The notes below the pieces were generated by a model. The model did no database searches. It worked only from the letters and a program-made list of their open reading frames with translations, and was not told the origin of the DNA. From JAUVYV01 sp964585535 (GTDB lineage: Bacteria; Planctomycetota; Phycisphaerae; Sedimentisphaerales; Anaerobacaceae), in NCBI GenBank assembly GCA_964585535.1, contig CAZPDW010000015.1, positions 1-22,485 on the forward strand: a stretch of 22,485 nt of DNA, given 5' to 3'. The translations under genes and the position numbers were made by a program. Shown one piece after another: positions 22,474 through 22,485 of this stretch; position 1 is the stretch's first letter, and each line of letters begins with the position of its first letter.

Positions 22474-22485
22474 ATTAACCCTCCC

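Noticed and set aside
1..22485. tRNA, rRNA, CRISPR, insertion sequence or prophage signatures
   Set aside because: None was seen. The window is fully accounted for by flagellar and glycosylation genes.

Overview
The window is a flagellar gene cluster from a double-membraned (Gram-negative-type) bacterium. P-ring (FlgI) and L-ring (FlgH) genes imply an outer membrane. Gene content, Shine-Dalgarno use and a beta-rich repeat inserted in FliD would fit a planctomycete-like organism (Phycisphaerae type), but that is a guess from sequence style. No rRNA or other taxonomic marker is present.

Layout. The first 1.4 kb (+ strand) carries the 3' end of fliR and a complete flhB, two parts of the flagellar type III export gate. 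Everything else is on the - strand. Read in the direction of transcription from the right edge, the order is flgF, flgG, flgA, flgH, flgI, flgJ (rod-binding domain only), a flgN-like chaperone gene, flgK and flgL. These are very tightly packed and build rod, rings and hook-filament junction. After a ~200-base gap with a near-consensus sigma-54 promoter comes a five-gene unit not normally part of the core flagellar set: a TPR-GT4 glycosyltransferase, a GT2-TPR glycosyltransferase, a TPR protein, a small helical protein of FliT/FlgN-chaperone type, and a 1928-residue protein joining two methyltransferase-like and five glycosyltransferase-like domains. After a further 120-base gap with a sigma-28-like promoter comes fliD, the filament cap, which converges on flhB.

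How it fits together. FlhB and FliR sit in the inner-membrane export gate. FlgF, FlgG and FlgJ make the rod, FlgA, FlgI and FlgH the rings, FlgK and FlgL the junction, and FliD the cap, with FlgN-like and possibly FliT-like proteins as cytoplasmic chaperones. The glycosyltransferase block between flgKL and fliD is best read as a glycosylation island for exported axial proteins (flagellin, or FlgK/FlgL/FliD). Its TPR modules would suit binding of unfolded export substrates, and its giant fusion protein would suit stepwise building and methylation of an oligosaccharide. No flagellin gene lies in the window, so the acceptor is unknown.

The main point of interest is this island, above all the seven-domain fusion protein and the TPR-GT4 enzyme. 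No tRNA, rRNA, CRISPR array or insertion sequence was seen. No stretch over 300 bases lacks a gene.
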